DNA of 64,000 nt, taken from positions 4,347,835 through 4,411,834 of the forward strand of contig JAJEKV010000032.1 in NCBI GenBank assembly GCA_021234155.1, given 5' to 3'. The translations under genes and the position numbers were made by a program. Below the pieces are notes generated by a model, which was not told where the DNA came from, did not search any database, and saw only the letters and a list, made by a program, of their open reading frames with translations. Positions 23,200 through 35,099 of this stretch are shown piece by piece. Within the stretch, counting starts at the first letter, position 1. Each line of letters opens with the position of its first letter. This DNA is from Isoetes taiwanensis (lineage: Eukaryota; Streptophyta; Lycopodiopsida; Isoetales; Isoetaceae).

Positions 23200-24585
23200 G
23201 GCCATGCATTTGGATTCCAGGTATTACTACATCTACTGTTCCTTGCTTTAACAAAACCACCCATTAATACATATGTGTGTTTCTATAGATTATATACATA
23301 GACAGAAGATCCGATTCGATACCACTTTTATAGCATCTTGCACTCGCTGATATCAGGTAATATGTAAATTGTTAACTGTTGATATTCAATCAGTACACAT
23401 TATTATCTCCGCTGCCAGCATGATGCAACGTAAAGCAAGGTTCAATCCATCTATGTTTTTATTTCCATGGGCTTTCCACATTTCAAACAGAATTTAGGGA
23501 CTGCTGAACATTAGTTTATACCACAACTAATCCTAGCGTAACTCTTCTCCTCTCACATTAATCTTTTTTCAGCGTTTCTCCCCAGGGGTTGCATCAAGAT
23601 CATTGCATCATTACCTATGCTTTGGATCTATCATTTATGTCACTACTCCTATATGGGGATGTGGTTTCCATTGGTTTCATGTAAATTACAATAAATGCTA
23701 GAGCACTTTGTTCAGACTTCCCTTTATTGGCAAACATGATACAATTCTTCATCTGGAATACCAATTAGTTGCTCGAAATCTTCCCTTGAAAGAGCAGTTT
23801 GGACCAGTTCACATCTAAGGCCAAGCCAGTTTTGAGCAAAACAAAAGGCTCCACAGGTGCAGTGGACTTCTCGTATCATCATTGATCTCGATCTTCCCAT
23901 GATTGCACAACACGATTCTACAAATTTTCCCTTTCAGTTGGAGATTGTCTCCTTTATTTTCGTTTATCTCTATTACAATACTAATGATTTATAACAGATA
24001 AACATTGTCAAGTTTTTGTAGCCATGAAAACAACGTGGAGAAGAATCAGCCAATGCAAATATTCCTCTGAAAACATGCTGGAACAATCATGAGATAGGTC
24101 TAATATGTTTAAACTTTGTCCCTTGCTTTTCGAGTCTTCTATGTCCTAGAATAAAGCCTTCAATGCTTGCAGTTTAATGTTCGCTTAAAAACAGTTTTGC
24201 ACAATGACAAGACTCGAAAGATTCCTAGGTCTCTGCACCTGCATGTTGAACTTACAGTATGGTTACACCTTCTTCTCCATGCTGCATTGAAAGATGAGTG
24301 TCCATTCTAGCTCGCTTACAAGGAACTTTAATAGATCCATTTTCATTATACGGGTAATATTACATCGCATATAGTTTCTAGTAAAAATATTGCAGAGGCA
24401 CATAAGCTGCTTTCGGGATGGGGAGAAGGTGCAACATGATCTTTAGATAGATCTGAGTTGATAGCATTTCATCAATAACTTTAACTTGACAGACTAATTG
24501 TCTTATAGGTGTATATACATGATTGACAAGAACATGCCATGTGCCGTCGTATGTCCTAAGGGATGCTGGTTCCTTTGCTATACAG
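23200..24585. other. Non-coding stretch after the Helitron
   Basis: No gene or clear repeat was recognised. The Helitron 3' end (a short hairpin followed by CTRR) probably lies in its first few hundred bases, but I could not choose one with confidence. Confidence 0.4.
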
Positions 24586-24589
24586 CGAC

Positions 24590-25420
24590 ATTAAGGCGTG
24601 AATACACATAGAGCAACTTTGAAAGTATTGTTGTGGTGCAATTCCAGCTCATACCACTTTGGGACTCTATCATAGCTACATCAGATTATCTAAATGCACA
24701 AGATGCAATCGACATTATGTTAGGTGAGATAGAATTTGATTGCTACTCCCTTATACATGCTAACTCCACAAGCAAAATAATTTGTACAACTGTATGCATT
24801 GTGTGTTTCATACTATATAATTTTGGCTTGAGATAATGTAAGCATGTTGTTGGCAGAAGCTTCAGATTTAGATGAATTCTTGCAAGGCGTTGGGGTTGCA
24901 CGCTATAGAAGGACATTAACGCATGAATACACATAGAGCAACTTTGAAATCTTGCATTTGTGTGCATACCCAAGGTATCTTACAAAACCATTAGAATCAA
25001 TACTGCTAAGCAAGAATATAAAGTTTTCCACATGATGGATAGCTTTTTTAGTTGTGCATTTCCAGTTAATGCTGTTTGTGGCACTCTATCACATCGTGCC
25101 AGCTCATAAGACTTTGGCACTCTGTGACAGCTACATCAAATTATCTAGCAGTTGACATTATGTAAGGTACAACAGAATTTGATTGCTACTATGTTATAGA
25201 TGCTGGCTCCATCAGCAGAATAGTTTGTACAGATGTACACATTGTGTGACAAGCTTCAGATTTAGCTGAATTCTTGCAAGACATTCCAGTTGGGCCTAAC
25301 TGGCTTCTCATATTTGGAGAACTTTAGATCATAGTATCTCTCTATAACTTTGGCATGAGATAAAGTAAGCATGCCCCTAACATAAGCTTAAGATTTAGCT
25401 TAAATTCTTGCAAGGCATTA
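24590..25420. repeat. Locally duplicated non-coding blocks
   Basis: A block of about 190 bp at 24640-24830 recurs, diverged, at 25090-25260 (shared agaatttgattgctact). The short block catgaatacacatagagcaa recurs near 24600 and 24920. The motif gaattcttgcaag occurs three times with changes (near 24873, 25270 and 25400). These look like decayed local tandem duplications. Confidence 0.7.
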
Positions 25421-26735
25421 AGGATAAACCGAATTGGTTCCTCACATTCAGCCATTCATTCAAGATATATAATTGTTTGTGGTAGAGACTAGATCATTGT
25501 ATATAGCCTGACATCAGATCTTTATGCAATATTCTAATGCTAATCTGTCTATTAGATTCATGTTTATATATTTTTACAACCAGCAAATTCTGTTTCCAAC
25601 ACAGCATTTAACACAGTGGCATAGACACGCCAATATAATTATCAAAATTCTTCTCCATATCTCATTATTACTTTGTCACACATCAATGCGTGCATTTCCA
25701 TGGCCAACAATCATATCACCACATATAATAACTAGAAATAACCTATAATAAACGCAACTACCTTCTCCACAATGTACAAATCCAAGAAGCACCGAACACA
25801 ATAAAAAAAAAAAGAACACAAACAAAATGAACCTACAAAAGAAACACCCCCACAAAATACTACTAAAGCCCGGCAACGCCGGGCACCATAACTAGTTAGC
25901 ATAAATATAGATTTATGCAAAGCAAGAGATACTTTTACCTTTATGGTATTGTTGGAAAAGAATCCTTCCTGATAAGAGGCCCGACCTGTGAATATAGGAA
26001 TAGCAGGGATGAAAGCTCCATCTCCACAGCTTGTTTTTCCCTGCTATTATCACAAAATCAGCAAACGACATAAGAGATGAGATCGATTTGTTTCAGAAGA
26101 AAGCTGGAGCAAAGAGACAGGATTGGATTAGGAGGAAAAAAAGACTGAATCACATCACCGGAATGAAGGTCTTGCTATGAAGTCTTGCCCGATGGCGGCC
26201 AGGAACATGGAAGAACTAAGTTTTGGAATTTCGGCTCATTGTTTGGGAATTGCTCATAACTTCTCAGTGCTATTCATGCACATGGTAGAATTTCCATGAA
26301 CTTCCCTCACCGTAGATCAAATGAAACAATTCTAAGGCTATCCACATGAACAGAATTCATAGCTGGCTGCAACGTGAATAGCCTCAAATTGCTTCAAAGT
26401 CTCAACTCATGTTTGTGCAAACATGCCAAAAATCCTTTTTTAATTAAACCGTTTTTTCCTTCAACTAACATTTTGTAAAAAAATATTTGCAACATAAAAA
26501 GCATTTGCCAACCTAAATACACGATTAAAGAGAAGTTGAAAATTGATAGTAATTTCAAAAAAATAGTCCATTTACATGGTTTTAAAGCAAATGTTATAAT
26601 AGTTGGCTTGGCATTCTATTTAGGAGCAGAGCAAGTACAAAATGAGTTATTATGAAGCGTCAAGAAAATCTGAAATAGAATTGGGCCAAATTGCTATAGC
26701 ATTCTTCCAGGCAATTTTAGCATTGTTGATGGATG
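25421..26735. other. Non-coding stretch downstream of the peroxidase
   Basis: AT-rich, with no supported gene. A small palindrome, gcccggcaacgccgggc, lies at 25867-25883. The 3' UTR of the peroxidase must lie in the right-hand part, since that gene ends at 26736 on the minus strand. Confidence 0.5.
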
Positions 26736-28066
26736 TCAAATTACATCAACAGGAATCAAAGGATTTGGAAGTGAGCACTGATGTCGGATCTGTCCTTCAT
26801 TGCCTGTCAGAACTCCAATTTGACTCATTTTTATAAGAGATGCACTAAACTGATCATAGAAATCTGTCTGAGATCGATATCTATGGACAAGGCCGCTGGT
26901 TCTATCATCAAAATATAGCGCATCATCAGATGCTAGCAACCCTTTGCCCATAGCTACAAGATCGAAATATTTGCTATCAAATGCGAGAGGTGTTTCCTCG
27001 TCAAGATTTGCAGCGTTTGTAGAATCATCTGTTGGGCAAATATTTATCAATCTTTGAGCATATGATCTGTCTAAATGTTCATCAATTACAGGGCGCAGAC
27101 GGCTACTAAAAGTATTGCAATGTGCTCTGCCAACTGTATGAGCCCCTGGCAAAGGAATATTTCCATTGATCAAATAAATTGCCATTGGAATGTAGCATAT
27201 CCTGTGATTATGAACAAATTTCGAGCATCAAATTTCGAAGATAAAATAAAGGAATATTTTACCCGATAATACAACCATATCCTCCACATTTAAGCCATGG
27301 CTGTTGAACATTTGAATAAGCTGAGAAACTGGAAAGGCTGGAGAAGGGATATTTGCCAAGGTTTCACTCGAAGAGGCATATGAAAGGCTGTCTCTTCTGC
27401 CAGTCGGCAACGGAATATCGGGTCCAAAGGCCTGCGAGTGCAGAACTTACCACATCAAGAAAAGAATATCCAATGTAAAAGAAAAGAATAAGCACTACAG
27501 AACAATCTTTTGAAGAAAAAACAGAGCTAAGATTGCCTCTCTGATGGAAAATCGAGTAGCAAGAGATATGATATCTGAACAAGAAACAATTCCAGGGCAG
27601 ACAGCCTCAACGCTATTCTTGATATCATCAATAAGCTTAAATGCGCGGGGCCGAAGCGTAAGATTAGGGGTAGCTTGTTTCTCAGAAGGATTTGCCGGAG
27701 TTCCGTCAAGAAGGATTGATGCATCACATCCCTGAAAGAAAAAAAAAAGGAACTCAGAGGAAGGAACATTATACAAGGAAAAAAAATGGGGAAAAGAAGA
27801 AAATTTTTGAATGTTAAGTTCGGCGATACCTGGACGAAGCAGTCGTGGAAGAAAAGGCGAAGAACTCCGGCGACATCTGTGAAGTCTTCGGCCATGGAAG
27901 CTTTGACGAAGGAGGCGGCGATGGGGTAAACAGCAGGGCATGATTCCTTGTAGAAAGAAGGGCTAAGTCCGGCAGAGTCTTTTCCTTCCACCATTAAGAC
28001 CAACCTTGAGACTAGGCCTAATATTACAACAATGTATGCTGCCAAAATACCCCCTCCTTTGCCCAT
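26736..28066 (-). CDS. Class III (secretory) peroxidase, four exons
   Basis: Haem peroxidase that uses H2O2 to oxidise phenolics in the cell wall or vacuole. Exons on the minus strand: 28066-27830, 27731-27537, 27431-27263 and 27145-26736, giving 336 residues. Start chosen at the first ATG (28064-28066), which gives a hydrophobic signal peptide (ILAAYIVVILGLVSRLVL). The distal Arg/His site RLFFHDCFVQ ends exon 1, GCDASILLDG opens exon 2, and GAHTVGRAHC with the proximal His spans the exon 3/4 join. All eight Cys expected for the four disulfides are present. Intron positions match the classic class III pattern. Introns 1 and 3 have GT donors; intron 2 appears to start with GC (27536-27535), which keeps the expected 65-codon exon and phase 0. 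No frameshift or stop was found. A full-length L1 lies about 240 bp upstream. Confidence 0.93.
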
Positions 28067-28116
28067 CCTCCTATGCTTCCTATGCCAATTTTTTGCACCC
28101 TCCAAAGCAGTATAAT

Positions 28117-28126
28117 CCTATATATG
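28117..28126 (-). promoter_or_regulatory. Candidate TATA box of the peroxidase gene
   Basis: CATATATAGG on the minus strand, about 50 bp before the ATG. Position and sequence fit a plant TATA box with a short leader. Any more distal promoter was separated by the L1 insertion at 28319. Confidence 0.5.
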
Positions 28127-28301
28127 CTTCTCCCAAGATCAATCTACTTGGAGAATAGTTATCTGCCTCCCACTCTGTCTACTCAAGCATACTTATATGC
28201 CTCCATCCCTTGTTTAGACAATGCACATTTTTCTCCTATATCATTCCTCCTAGCTGCCTCCCACCACCTCCCCCTCGCGTGTTTCAATCCTCTCCACTTA
28301 A

Positions 28302-28318
28302 CTTAACCATCATATCTT
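28302..28318. repeat. 17-bp target-site duplication of the L1 (with 33928-33944)
   Basis: cttaaccatcatatctt occurs perfectly at 28302-28318 and 33928-33944, directly flanking the poly(A) end and the 5' end of the L1. It defines both boundaries. Confidence 0.95.
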
Positions 28319-28619
28319 TTTTTTTTTTTGAAGAATATAAGAATATATTAAACCACTAGAATGCGATCAAGTACAATGATAAGTGTGGTGCTAAGAAATG
28401 AAGCGCCCATCATGATCCACAATCTGTAGGAATGTCGACCAAATTTCCCGCTTAACTGTGCCAGACAAGCTTGAGACTTGGTACGCCTGCCACAACTTAT
28501 GCCTCAAGATCGGAACCAACCGAAAAGGGCTAAGCACTGCATTCTGAAAGACCTTCGCTCTCCGTCTTTTCTAAATCAGCCACAAAAGCCAAGCTCTGCA
28601 TAAATGAAACGCCTGCCGC

Positions 28620-31600
28620 TTGGCCACTGCCCACCTGCTAGGAAGGACTCCCAAGAGAATCTTACATTTGCATAATGAAGTCCCAAAGAGGGCTCTCACC
28701 CGGGACCAAGCTGCCCCTACCTGCGTGCATAGGATAAAGCGGTGCTCAATGGTCTCGCGTCGCCTCCCACATAAAGGGCATGTTTACGCTGCACGAGGCT
28801 TGAACACGTGGACTCGGACATTCACCACGAGGCTACGGTGCAAGATCCGCCACAAAAAGGTGCGGATTTTAGGAGGAGGCAATGTATTCCGCGCCCACTT
28901 CCACATGGCGGGCCACTTACTCCCTGGAAGCTTAAGTGACCACTTATCCGAAGGCGACAGCGTGTCTGGCGCTAGGAGCCCATAGGCCGATGCTACAACC
29001 GAGATGCATCAAGTCCACTATCGACTTCCAAACGCGATTGACTTGAGAAGACAAGCTGCAATGGAATAGCATTGGCAATTCTGGCCCAAGTCCGTATGTC
29101 CCCCGCCCTTGGCCAAATCTCTCCTAAAAACTCCCATGGCGCGGATGACCCTCCCAATACCGATCCGCGGATGGATGTTACCCCTGCGGCAATCCATGGT
29201 GGCCTGAAAGTACACGGGTGTAAGGAAGAGGCCAAGGGAGATCAGAGTCCAAGGGTACCCGAGAGAAAGGGCGATGAGGCTACCATACATCTGCTAGGGT
29301 CAATGAAAAGAGAACCTTGACCACCTTCCGGGCCTTCGGGAGACCCTTAAGAAAAAGAAGCATGAGGGAATGGCCGCAAATCCTCAAACAGAGCCCACGG
29401 CAACTGAGCCGGAATAGCTGGCTTCCTAAACACAATAGAGTGACGAAGTGACTGTGCCAACAGAGCCAAACCTGGGGACTGTTGCTCCTGCAACAACTGC
29501 CAGATGAATTTCGACACGGAACAGCCGTGTGCAGCGACACATCAAGCATACCCAAACCCCCCTGCCATGCGGGGCTTTACACACTTCCACCATGCGACCT
29601 TCAGCGTAGCCCCCTCCTCATTCCCTCCCCAAACAAAATTGCGAATGGTGTCATCCAACTCCTTAACCACACTTTCTGGCGCAAGTATGCAGGAGGCTGC
29701 GTAAACATGAGTGCTACAGAGAACTGACTTGGCTACCAGAATCCTACCAGCCATGGTGAGTTTACTTCCCCGCCACCAATTCAAATGCTGCTTAAGATTC
29801 TGTAATGTCTCCGCCCAAATTGCCCTAGCATTAATGTCCAAGCCAAATGGTATGCCTAACGGTTTGGCGGTTGTGTGTCAATGGCGGTGTTAGAGCCGTG
29901 GAAGCCCGACTCAACCACGCATGGGAGGAGGTTCCTCCGGTACCCACATGGCCGAGCACGCCGACCCGGTTAAGCAAGCATCCGAAGCTAAAGAAAAGGC
30001 ATCAAAATATTCTTGGCTGCACGGAGATTGGACTTCGTCACGCATGAAGAAAGAGGAATGTATCATCCGCGAAATTGATACCAAACTGCTTTGCGACCCA
30101 TCATCCATGCGGAGACCTTGCACCACATTTGAAACCAATTGCCACGAAAAAGCTGCGAGAGAGCTTACGCCACTATAATGAACAAGAAGGGGCCAGCGGA
30201 CATCCACGCCTAATGCCTCGGCCCACCATTACCAGAAGATTGAAGAGGTCTCACCACGACACTTCAGCGTAAGCCCTAGCGGACACATGCAGCTTCATAA
30301 CCGTTTCCACGAAACTAGGCCCGCGCAAAGGCACGCATCATATCGCCAAGAATGCCAAGCCCGACTTTGTCATAAGCCTTGGCAAAATCCAATTTTAAGA
30401 AAAACAAAGGGCTGCCTCATCCTCTGAGCCCAATGCACTCCCTCAAAAGCGGCAGACCACATTATGAAGAATATTCATTTGAGGTATAAAACCGGCGCTT
30501 TCTGCACTAATGGCGTGAACTAGTCTTGGCTTAAGCCTCTCGGCCAAAGCCTTAGCAATGATTTTATACACTACCGACAACGAGTAATAGGCCTCCGGTC
30601 ATTGATGGTTTTAGGATGCTTACACTTGGGTATAAGTGAAATACAACTGTATTCAGCAGAGGAGGATGCATTGAGTTATTCCCCAAAAGATCCACATACA
30701 CTGCGCAACCGGAGTCCCCACCCATTCCCGGTGCTTACGAAAAACTCCACCGGTATTCCATCCAACCCGGGACACTTATTAGAGCCAGCGGTGACATCGT
30801 CCCCAACTCACGCCTGTCAGCGGCTCCTCTAAGCTCTGTCTTTGAAGGGGTGAGATTCTTTGGCGAAACCTTGGCGGCACCAGCTCTTGAAAAACACTCG
30901 TGAGGGAAGCGGGCTCTCCTTGAAAAATGTTTCATAGTCTTGGCTGCTCACGAAGGCCTTGATAGCATCCGGGTTGCTTGCAACAACACTCCACGAGGGG
31001 TGTAACTATGTCGCCATGGCTGCTTGCATACTTTTACGGGCGGGCTGCTTTCGGAAAAAGACTTGAGAGCAAGTGTCCGATTGCTTCAACCCACGTCAAA
31101 CCCGCTTTGACTCGGCTGTGACACCTTGGCCTCCTCCTCAACCTCGATCGATGAAGCACCTGCTGCTCATGCAAGCCATCGAGACCCGCCCTCTAAGAGA
31201 CTCGGTTCATATAAGGCATCCAAGCTTCGACGTTGAGCCAAAGCCTTTTGCCTCCCCATTCTTTCGCGAAAAATTTGTTTTACCCTAGCCAATGTCAGAA
31301 CCATTGCACTCATTCCCTTTCTCATTTGAATATCTGGCGCCAAATGAGCTTACGTAAATTTGTGAACTCGATCTGAAGAAAGGTTAAAACCGATCACGAG
31401 AGGCAGGCGGTGGGTGGTCATGAAGCCACCGAATGATCGAGGAGTGTGATCGAGAGCAGATGTGGCGAGAACATTCACCCTAGTGAAGGCTGGAGCATAA
31501 TCCAAAGCTCTTTGGAGTGCCATAAACTCTATCCGGCCTAGAGTATGCCCTACCATGCCCGACCAATTATTGCACCAAGTATAACTCCGATCCCGGGAAG

Positions 31601-32100
31601 CTCGGTCAAACCCCACTCTGCACAAGCCTAAGCCATTGGTCGCAGCTCAAAACCCCCTGTACAATATAGAACCAATACCATGCTGTCCTCTGGGGAGCTC
31701 CACCATGTTAAAGTCACCCGGGACAAACCATGTAGAACCCATACCAAAATTTGGAGCTTATTTCGCGGTTGTGCCCATAAACAACCTCTCCGAGTGGCCC
31801 CAATTGGAGCATACACATTTACTAAGCCCCCTTTCGGTGGCCCTCCTTCCATTTAATCGCGCCCCGCCGTGGCTGGCTATCGTGGGTGAAAAGGTTACAT
31901 GTACACCCATTTTCCAACAAATCAAAGTACCTCCCCTGGCCCGCCCTGTTGTAGCAGCTGCCGCTACATACTGATTACCCAAGATATTCATTAGGTTGTT
32001 AATGTCACCCCTGGCACATTTATGCTCCTGCAAACACAAGATATCCGGATTAAGATTCTTCATGACCATGGCGAGGCGTGCTTTCGCTTATTGGAGAGGA
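28620..32100 (-). pseudogene. L1 ORF2 remnant: endonuclease, RT, zf-RVT
   Basis: The endonuclease starts with LNPDILCLQEHKCARG (near 32040) and has a YTWCNNWSG segment near 31570 followed by ATSALDHTPRS (near 31450). RT traces run from about 31000 to 29600; the catalytic box reads FADDTFLFLHA near 30050, and a later segment FVWGGNEEGATLKVAWWK lies near 29600. The zf-RVT finger CPLCGRRRETIEHRF is near 28775-28735. Frames change at least every few hundred bases, so no ORF2 protein can be made. Confidence 0.85.
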
Positions 32101-32185
32101 TTTGATGCCTCTCACATTCCGGGATAAATTTTCTTATCCATGTGGGTCCTTGTGCACTAAGGGGTCGGGATCCCCTTGCAAAGCC

Positions 32186-33693
32186 TCACATGCCATCCAC
32201 CACGATCAGCCGGGAAGAAAAGTTCTGGACTACCTGATCAATCACCATTCGATCCACTTGAGGAGGGGCCAGCACAGTGGGCTGCGGATGCGCTAAATGA
32301 CCCTCTTGAGGAGCTCTCACCTGCGCTCGCCTCCTAGAAACAACATGTTGCCACCCTTCCTCTTTCTGCTGCAACTCTTCAATGCGTGCAAGTCTCCTAC
32401 ATACCTCGGGATGCACCATACGAGAGGAAGGTTCGGGGTTGTGTCTCGCGGGCGCCCCACGCTCCCGACCTTCAAACACAGGGGGAACAAGTGCGAAGAA
32501 GAAGGCGGCCCAATCACTATTTGCTCTTTGCTTGGGTGGTGAATGCGGATTATCTTTGGTGAAGCCGCTTAGCGATGGAAACATTGCCAAAAGCTCTCCC
32601 CATTGAGCAAGTCCAACTGGAAGTAAGAATAATAATCACCACTCTTAACCACAAGGCTCACGAGGTAACACTTCATCCGCCTAGAATACCTACACATATC
32701 TCGCAAGCACCCACAATCGAGTGCGCTATGTGAGTTCAGTGCCTTTGGCCATGGCTATTAGAAACTTCGAGGCACCATCATCTCACGGAGGCGGATCCGG
32801 TTGAAGCCGGCATGGCACTCTAACTGCGGCGAGGCCTAGCGTAAGAGAAACACGGAGTATAATCTTTGGAACAAAACATAGGCCCCTCCCATACGTGCCA
32901 CTCCATGTGAGACCAACTGCTCCACCGTGGCCTCAGAATCAACCATAATAAGAAAGAAATTATTGCCCAGAGACTTCAGGGTCACATATGGAGGCAATCC
33001 CAGCCTCTTAAACTGAGCCCGTAGCCAGTACCCAAGCCTCTGCATATCCAAAAAGGCCCCAGTGAAATGGCCTAACACCGAAGATGCAACCAAATTCTCT
33101 GTATACTGCACATGCTTCAGGTGATTAATTTCTACAACAGGAGGTAATGATTTAAAAGCTTGCTGCAAATCCTTCTTGTTATTCTGCTCTAAGATAAGCA
33201 GTGCCTCTGTCACCCTAGAACTTTTCTCTGCAGTTTCTGCTTGCAAAGGTTGCCTAATCCAATCAGAAAACCTAGGCCTAGAAAGACGGGCAACAGTGTC
33301 ATTACCTCTCCATGCATGAGGAGCTGGGGCTCGTGGTGGTTGAGGCATCACCTCTGGGGAACCTACCCGAAAGGGGTCTTCTGGCAGCAAACCACCATTC
33401 TCACCAACCAAAGATGGCAAAGTTACAGACTCCAAAGGTGGCATTGAGCTGGGCACCACATCTCTATTCTCCATCCTCTCCGAATTTCCAGAAGCCAGCT
33501 CCTGGGAATCCACCGGATGCCTACTGGCCACATCCTGGCTAAGAATTGGCTCTTGAAGATCCAGCGCCAAGCTGATGCAGCTCTTGGATATGTCTTTGCC
33601 TCCTTTCTTTCCCTCTCGCGGCATCTCGACCACGAATCCCTGGCCCGGCCTTCTCGGGCCCATAATTGGTGCAGAATTCCCCGCCATCACCAT
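32186..33693 (-). pseudogene. L1 ORF1 (gag-like) with DUF4283-like region
   Basis: Plant L1 ORF1 proteins bind element RNA. The candidate start is MVMAGNSAPIMGPRR at 33693. The frame is open to 32836 and includes a DUF4283-like block (VLGHFTGAFLDMQRLGYWL then TLKSLGNNFFLIMV, about 33080-32930). A basic, proline-rich tail continues in another frame from 32590 to 32186, with a broken stretch between. No clear CCHC knuckle was found. The interruption near 32836 makes it a pseudogene. Confidence 0.7.
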
Positions 33694-33927
33694 ATTCAAG
33701 GGTTTACAGCAGGAGGCCGCAACAGGGGTATCAAAACCGGCCACCAAAACACAGCAAGAACCAAAGAAAAATATGTGCAAAAAGAAGGAACACTGAAAGA
33801 GCTTTCCAACGAACCAAAAATCGCTAAAAACGGAGTCCGGATGCAGAAGTTATGAAGGATTCACCAAGCCAGGACTGCCGCCATCACCATGGTGCCCATC
33901 TGAGCGCCTACCCTACATCAAATCTTC

Positions 33928-33944
33928 CTTAACCATCATATCTT
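33928..33944. repeat. Right copy of the L1 target-site duplication
   Basis: Identical to 28302-28318. Sequence to its right is the original upstream flank of the peroxidase gene. Confidence 0.95.
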
Positions 33945-34078
33945 GCTCTGCATAGTTTTATAACGCTATCTTATGAAATCAATCAAATTGCCCCTCCAAT
34001 CATCATGCTTTGAAATGCTAACACGGAGCTCTCTAGTGCTTTATAGTAACCAATTGAATTGAAATAAAACCATGGTCA

Positions 34079-34975
34079 TCATTGTCCCGCTTGGAATAAA
34101 TGGCTGTCAACAAGCCCTTGCGCAGTGTAGGTTGACACATTAGCAAGCTCATTCGCCACAATCTGATCCAAGAGGATCACCTTGCTAAAGTTACCCGACC
34201 AAAAATGTTCTGTATCCACACTATTGGAAGCATGCCAAGGGACAAAACAACTGCCAGTCTTCACAATTTCTTCTTTTTAGGGTTGGAAAAATGTTTTATT
34301 ACAAGTCCAAGAGCAAGAAAATATCAGGATCCATCTCCTCCTCTTCATCATCAATTACCACCAAGTCTGTAGCCATCGAGTCCATCTGCCACCCGATTTC
34401 AATCCAATCTGGGGGGAAAGCAAATTACTAAAGAGGAGGGGTATCAGAAAACAGAATTAGTGCTTCTCCTTGCACATCTTGTTTTGCTTTGTGATGATAG
34501 AACATGTCCCAATGACTATGAAATTGTTCCTCAGTGAGCAGCCTGTCATAATAAAACAAGAACCTATCTTACATAAAAGCTTGATAATCGTTAAGTAGAA
34601 AGGGCTTCAGGTTTAACAGATCAGAGGCAATGCTAGGAGTTAGGGACCAGAGATGCTCATGGTTGGAGATCCCGGAAGCTGCTGCATAGGTCGATAAATC
34701 CTTATAATTCGGCTTACCATTGTTAGCGCTATCACTATCTCTGAATACCACAAAATGGTCATTAGTGAGAAGCATAACATTACAAATTAAACTATTAAGA
34801 AAATCCTCAAATCTTCCTATGGCCGACCAAGCTCTATCTGCTTTTTCTAGCTTCTTATTTTTATGAGCCATAGCAGTCTTGGACAATTCAATTTGAAAGG
34901 CGACCTTGAACCAAGTAAAATCAACTCTTTTATTTGAATAATTGACCATGTTCCTGTGTTTCCAAATGACCCAGA
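34079..34975 (-). mobile_element. Old L1 3' remnant (zf-RVT tail)
   Basis: On the minus strand, PLWVIWKHRNMVNYSNKR (near 34970-34915) followed by TAMAHKNKKLEKADRAWSAIG is the post-finger tail of plant L1 ORF2. A homologous tail (LWTIWKHRNG then AQAAMAHKTQKR) lies near 50.6 kb. The element probably ends near 34276. A further open frame at 34079-34264 (PWHASNSVDTEHFWSGNFS) may be finger sequence of another copy, but it lies on the wrong side to belong to the same one. Confidence 0.65.
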
Positions 34976-35042
34976 GGGGTGTTTATCTAAAAGTATCAGG
35001 AAAGCGATTCGATCCTTTAAGCACATCCATTAGTTTTGCCCA

Positions 35043-35096
35043 GTGACGTTCCCCTAAAATATACGATATAAATACATATATTTTAGGTCACGTCAC
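35043..35096. repeat. 54-bp imperfect palindrome
   Basis: Arms gtgacgttcccctaaaatat and atattttaggtcacgtcac form a hairpin with a short AT loop. It lies at the left edge of a stretch unlike the L1 sequence on both sides and may be a terminal or fold-back structure. Confidence 0.6.
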
Positions 35097-35099
35097 ACA

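Larger units (their letters stand above)
28319..33927 (-). mobile_element. Full-length L1-type LINE with perfect target duplication
   Basis: A 5.6-kb minus-strand element bounded by a perfect 17-bp duplication. It ends in poly(A) (T-run at 28317-28330) and contains ORF1, endonuclease, reverse transcriptase and zf-RVT in the expected order. The reading frames carry many frameshifts although the flanking duplication is still perfect. It sits in the 5' flank of the peroxidase gene. Confidence 0.95.

Noticed and set aside
27544-27735. Plus-strand frame over peroxidase exon 2
   Set aside because: Antisense shadow of the peroxidase coding exon.
28066-28105. Longer N-terminus for the peroxidase
   Set aside because: It would need a TTG start. 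The ATG at 28064-28066 gives a normal signal peptide.
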